From: Bradyrhizobium erythrophlei | GTDB taxonomy: Bacteria > Pseudomonadota > Alphaproteobacteria > Rhizobiales > Xanthobacteraceae | Assembly (NCBI RefSeq): GCF_900129505.1 | Contig: NZ_LT670818.1 | Coordinates: 6,853,001-6,917,000, forward strand | DNA length: 64,000 nt | Direction of reading: 5' to 3' | Shown: in pieces, positions 61,219 to 64,000 of the stretch | How the letters are laid out: each line of letters begins with the position of its first letter | Position numbering within the stretch: the stretch's first letter is position 1 | Translations under genes and position numbers: made by a program | Notes under the pieces: generated by a model | Databases searched by the model: none | Told to the model about the DNA's origin: nothing | What the model saw: the letters and a program-made list of their open reading frames with translations, nothing else

Positions 61219-62316
61219 CTACGCTTCCAGGTCCGCGCGTTGGTTACGTGCGCGAAACAGCAGGCAGGCGTCGCCATAGGAATAGAAACGGTAGCCGGCT
61301 GTGACGGCGTGGGCATAGGCCCGCTTCATGGTGTCGAGCCCGCTGAAGGCCGAGACCAGCATGAACAGCGTCGAGCGCGGCAGGTGAAAATTGGTCAGGA
61401 GAATATCGACCGCGCGAAAGCGATAGCCGGGGGTGATGAAGATCGCGGTCTCGCCGCTGAACGGTTCGATCGTGCCGTCCGCCGCCGTGGCGCTTTCCAG
61501 AAGCCTCAGCGAGGTGGTGCCGACCGCGACGATACGGCCGCCCGCCGCGCGCGCCGCGTTCAGCGCGTGCGCCGTCCCGGCGGAAAGACAACCCCATTCG
61601 GAATGCATCCTGTGCCCCTCGGTGTCATCCACCTTGACCGGCAGGAAGGTCCCTGCCCCGACATGCAGGGTAAGCCGGTGGATCTCGATCCCCCGCGCGC
61701 GCAGGCGCTGCTCCAGCGCGGTGGTAAAATGCAGTCCGGCGGTGGGTGCCGCGACGGCGCCCTCGCTGGAGGCGAACATGGTCTGGTAATCGGCGGCGTC
61801 GCGCTCGTCGGCTGGGCGCTTCGAGGCGATGTAGGGCGGCAGCGGCGGGCTGCCGAGGTCGGCGACGGCCTGGTCCAGCGCCGGCCCGTGGAACGAAAAC
61901 GACAGCGTGACCTCGCCCTCCTCGCCCTTGTGCTCGATCTGCGCGTCGAGATGGCCGAGCAGGCAGACCCTCCCCTCATTGCCGAAGCGGACCACATCGC
62001 CCGGCGCCAGTTTCTTCGCCGGCCTCACCAGCGCCTGCCAGCGCGAGCCGTCTAGACGTTTTATCAGTGTCGCCTCGATCTTCGGTTCGGTGGCGCGGCC
62101 GATGCGGCGGCCCTTGAGCTGGGCCGATATCACCTTGGTGTCGTTGACCACCAGCTGGTCGCCGGGCTCGAGCCAGTCTGCGAGATCGGAGACCAGGCGG
62201 TCGCGCAGCACGCCGTCGGGCTGCACGACCAGCATCGCTGCGGAATCCCGCGGGCTCGCCGGGCGCAGCGCGATGCTGGCGGCGGGAAGATCGAAGTCGA
62301 AGAGGTCGGTGCGCAT
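61219..62316 (-). CDS. queA: S-adenosylmethionine:tRNA ribosyltransferase-isomerase
   Basis: A 365-residue enzyme starting at ATG 62316 ([20 protein letters not shown]), the canonical QueA N terminus. It transfers the SAM ribosyl moiety to preQ1-tRNA to form epoxyqueuosine. [29 protein letters not shown] and [14 protein letters not shown] are family signatures. On the same strand as tgt but 4 kb upstream. Confidence 0.95.
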   Translation of the reverse strand: MRTDLFDFDLPAASIALRPASPRDSAAMLVVQPDGVLRDRLVSDLADWLEPGDQLVVNDTKVISAQLKGRRIGRATEPKIEATLIKRLDGSRWQALVRPAKKLAPGDVVRFGNEGRVCLLGHLDAQIEHKGEEGEVTLSFSFHGPALDQAVADLGSPPLPPYIASKRPADERDAADYQTMFASSEGAVAAPTAGLHFTTALEQRLRARGIEIHRLTLHVGAGTFLPVKVDDTEGHRMHSEWGCLSAGTAHALNAARAAGGRIVAVGTTSLRLLESATAADGTIEPFSGETAIFITPGYRFRAVDILLTNFHLPRSTLFMLVSAFSGLDTMKRAYAHAVTAGYRFYSYGDACLLFRARNQRADLEA

Positions 62317-62447
62317 GCTTGTCCGAGGTTTGGTCATCCTCGCGATGCAGATAAGCAAATCGCGTAAGGGGCGATCGGTGTAACACACGGCACCGTCATT
62401 TCGACCCTCAAACCGGGAAGGTTCCATTGCATGATTTGGATAAGCAT

Positions 62448-63374
62448 CTAGGCGGCGAGACCGGCAAATTGATTTTTCGCGATCCGTCGGAGCCGATCAC
62501 GCAGCCAGATGATCTCGGCATGGGCACTTCGAGCGGTGCTCCAGATCATCACGTGCGGAAGCGGCCCAATCGGAAACGGAACCTCTTGGCTGTCCAGCCG
62601 ATAAGCGCCCAACGTCGCGGCCATCGCAATCGACGGCAGGGTGGTCAGCAAATCCGAACCAGCCAGAATAGGGGCGATGGCAGAGAAATGCGGTACCCAG
62701 CCGGCGATGCGGCGTTCCAGCCTCGCTGCGGCCGCCGCGAGATTCACAGGGCTCGCCAGACTGTCGCCAACTCGTACGGCGAGATGGGGCCATTGCGACC
62801 AACTTCTGCGTCCCCATCGGGAAAACGCCGGATGTCCCTGACGGCCGAAGCATCGCCATTTCAGGTCCCCAATCGGTTCGGTGCTGACGCCCACGGGCAG
62901 TCGGAGTTGCGCCGGCACAATGGCGATGTCGACCTGCCCGTCCGCCACGTCCAGCGGTGTCGGCTCTCGCGGCCCGGTCCACTCGATGGAGACGCCGGGC
63001 GCATCGGACCGCAGCCGCGCCAGCAGGTTCGCAAACAAGGTCAGCGTGAAATCCGGGGCCACGAACCTGAAAACCCGCCGCGAAGATGCGGGATCGAAAA
63101 CATGCCGCGGCGAAAGAACGCGCTCAATCCCGCGCAGCATTGGCCGGGCCTCCTCAATCAGATCGAGCGCGAAAGCCGTCGGCTGCATCCGCGCACCCGC
63201 CTTGATCAACAGCGGATCACCCCACTGGCGGCGCAATCTCGACAGCGAGTGGCTCACAGCCGATTGCGTCCTTCCAAGCCGGTCTGCCGCACGGGTGACG
63301 TTCCGTTCGATCATCAAAACTTCGAACACCACCAGAAGGTTGAGGTCGAACCTACGTAAATCGATCTCATTCAT
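62448..63374 (-). CDS. LysR family regulator
   Basis: A 308-residue regulator. Its DNA-binding domain ([40 protein letters not shown]) is of the NodD/NahR-type branch. The effector domain follows from residue 95. Divergent from the exported NTF2-like gene, with an 86-bp intergenic region containing the TCGATTATCGA palindrome, so it likely controls that gene and itself. Confidence 0.93.
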   Translation of the reverse strand: MNEIDLRRFDLNLLVVFEVLMIERNVTRAADRLGRTQSAVSHSLSRLRRQWGDPLLIKAGARMQPTAFALDLIEEARPMLRGIERVLSPRHVFDPASSRRVFRFVAPDFTLTLFANLLARLRSDAPGVSIEWTGPREPTPLDVADGQVDIAIVPAQLRLPVGVSTEPIGDLKWRCFGRQGHPAFSRWGRRSWSQWPHLAVRVGDSLASPVNLAAAAARLERRIAGWVPHFSAIAPILAGSDLLTTLPSIAMAATLGAYRLDSQEVPFPIGPLPHVMIWSTARSAHAEIIWLRDRLRRIAKNQFAGLAA

Positions 63375-63398
63375 GATACACCTTAATTACTCATTGGA

Positions 63399-63409
63399 TC
63401 GATTATCGA
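63399..63409. promoter_or_regulatory. palindrome in the LysR divergent promoter
   Basis: TCGATTATCGA is a perfect 11-bp palindrome, 25 bp before the LysR start and 52 bp before the start of the exported protein. It contains a T-N11-A-like spacing typical of LysR sites. Confidence 0.45.
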
Positions 63410-63460
63410 ATAAAGCGCATATCCCCGGCGGGGGCTGCAAATCAAATCCTTGGAGTCACC

Positions 63461-63949
63461 ATGAAAAGAATATCCGCAGCCTGCGTCGCATTTGCCGCCA
63501 TCGGCCTCTTGGCGTCGTCAGCTCACGCTGAGATCAGCGCTGAAGCGGCCCGCGCCAGTGTCGCGCCGTTCTACAAAGCCCTGAATGCTGAATTCGCCAA
63601 GGACAGCCCCGAACTCATCAGGCAATCGACCGCGCCGCAGTGGATGTCCTGTCGGGGCAACGACATCTGCGTCAGCCGCGATGAGGTTCTGGCGGGCATG
63701 GGACAACGTCTCAAGTCCGTTCCGGACCTGAAATGGGAAATCAAGGAAATCCTGGTCTCGGGCAATCAGGTCACCGTGCGCGGCGAGGCCACCGGCACGC
63801 CGTCGGGCGAATTCATGGGGGCGCCCTATACCGGCAAGTCATTCAAGCTGATGTCGATCGACATTCACACGCTCGAAGGCGGTAAAATGGTCCGCACCTA
63901 CCATATCGAGGATTGGCTCGGTGCGGTTCGTCAACTCTCAGCAAAGTGA
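63461..63949 (+). CDS. exported NTF2/SnoaL-like protein
   Basis: A 162-residue protein with a signal peptide (RISAACVAFAAIGLLASSAH, cleaved after AHA). The mature domain has the SnoaL-like NTF2 fold (VAPFYKALNAEFAKDSPELI; VTVRGEATGTPSGEFMG; MSIDIHTLEGGKMVRTYHIE). Function unknown; a ketosteroid isomerase-like enzyme or ligand carrier is possible. It is divergent from the LysR gene. Confidence 0.85.
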   Translation: MKRISAACVAFAAIGLLASSAHAEISAEAARASVAPFYKALNAEFAKDSPELIRQSTAPQWMSCRGNDICVSRDEVLAGMGQRLKSVPDLKWEIKEILVSGNQVTVRGEATGTPSGEFMGAPYTGKSFKLMSIDIHTLEGGKMVRTYHIEDWLGAVRQLSAK

Positions 63950-63978
63950 GCCTCTGCCCACCACTTCAGCGCGGCAAT

Positions 63979-63998
63979 CCGGAATTTCGAGATTCCGG
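63979..63998. repeat. partial REP-like element at window edge
   Basis: CCGGAATTTCGAGATTCCGG, a near-perfect palindrome matching the centre of the element at 49654-49733 at 18 or more of 20 positions. The rest lies outside the window. Confidence 0.65.
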
Positions 63999-64000
63999 GT

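Overview
The window reads as chromosome of a Bradyrhizobium-like alphaproteobacterium (Rhizobiales). This is an inference from high GC, Tat and Liv transporter types, families of small exported proteins common in Bradyrhizobium, and about 80-bp palindromic repeats typical of that genus. No rRNA, tRNA, CRISPR array, prophage or intact transposase was recognised.

Region 1 (1-4.9 kb, minus strand): a nitrate/taurine-type ABC importer (ATPase cut by the window edge, Tat-exported binding protein) beside a three-gene operon of isochorismatase-type hydrolase, diverged dihydroorotate-dehydrogenase-like flavoprotein and amidohydrolase-type decarboxylase. Both transcription units carry a similar 12-bp operator at nearly the same distance from the first gene. 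The chemistry suggests catabolism of a pyrimidine-like or aromatic acid.

Region 2 (5.5-29.2 kb): a large catabolic island. A MarR regulator precedes a Rieske oxygenase operon (HicB-like small protein, oxygenase, stand-alone ferredoxin). Ten minus-strand genes (19.0 to 8.3 kb) look like one operon: Liv importer, alcohol dehydrogenase, P450, ADP-forming acyl-CoA synthetase, a thiolase-fold protein lacking the nucleophilic Cys and its DUF35 partner. A divergent FadR-type regulator precedes a plus-strand operon: a split CoA-transferase-like pair resembling the ring hydrolase IpdAB, acyl-CoA dehydrogenase and CaiB-type CoA-transferase. A TetR gene with three operator-like repeats faces an SDR, a saccharopine-dehydrogenase-like protein and an acyl-CoA ligase with a one-base frameshift. 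Together they could import, hydroxylate, oxidise, activate and shorten a hydrophobic acid (aromatic, terpenoid or steroid-like).

Region 3 (29-48 kb): accessory DNA with a complete sugar-type ABC importer, a patatin-like lipase, a MarR-GNAT fusion, a DUF3750 protein, many small exported or membrane proteins, four microproteins of 27-52 residues, and 3'-end remnants of genes (SDR, ABC_sub_bind protein, LysR, outer-membrane protein). Three intergenic loci pair a shared GGCGCC...TTA motif with a short tandem repeat.

Region 4 (48-64 kb): more conserved core: RidA-like protein, DMT exporter, metacaspase-like protein behind a CRP-type palindrome, cysteine synthase with a coupled BrnA-like protein, PilZ protein, tgt and queA (queuosine synthesis) separated by asd, a DUF899 gene and a glycosyltransferase, and a divergent LysR/NTF2-like pair. 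Upstream of asd lies a 23-residue Thr-rich leader ORF followed by a terminator hairpin, a candidate attenuator.
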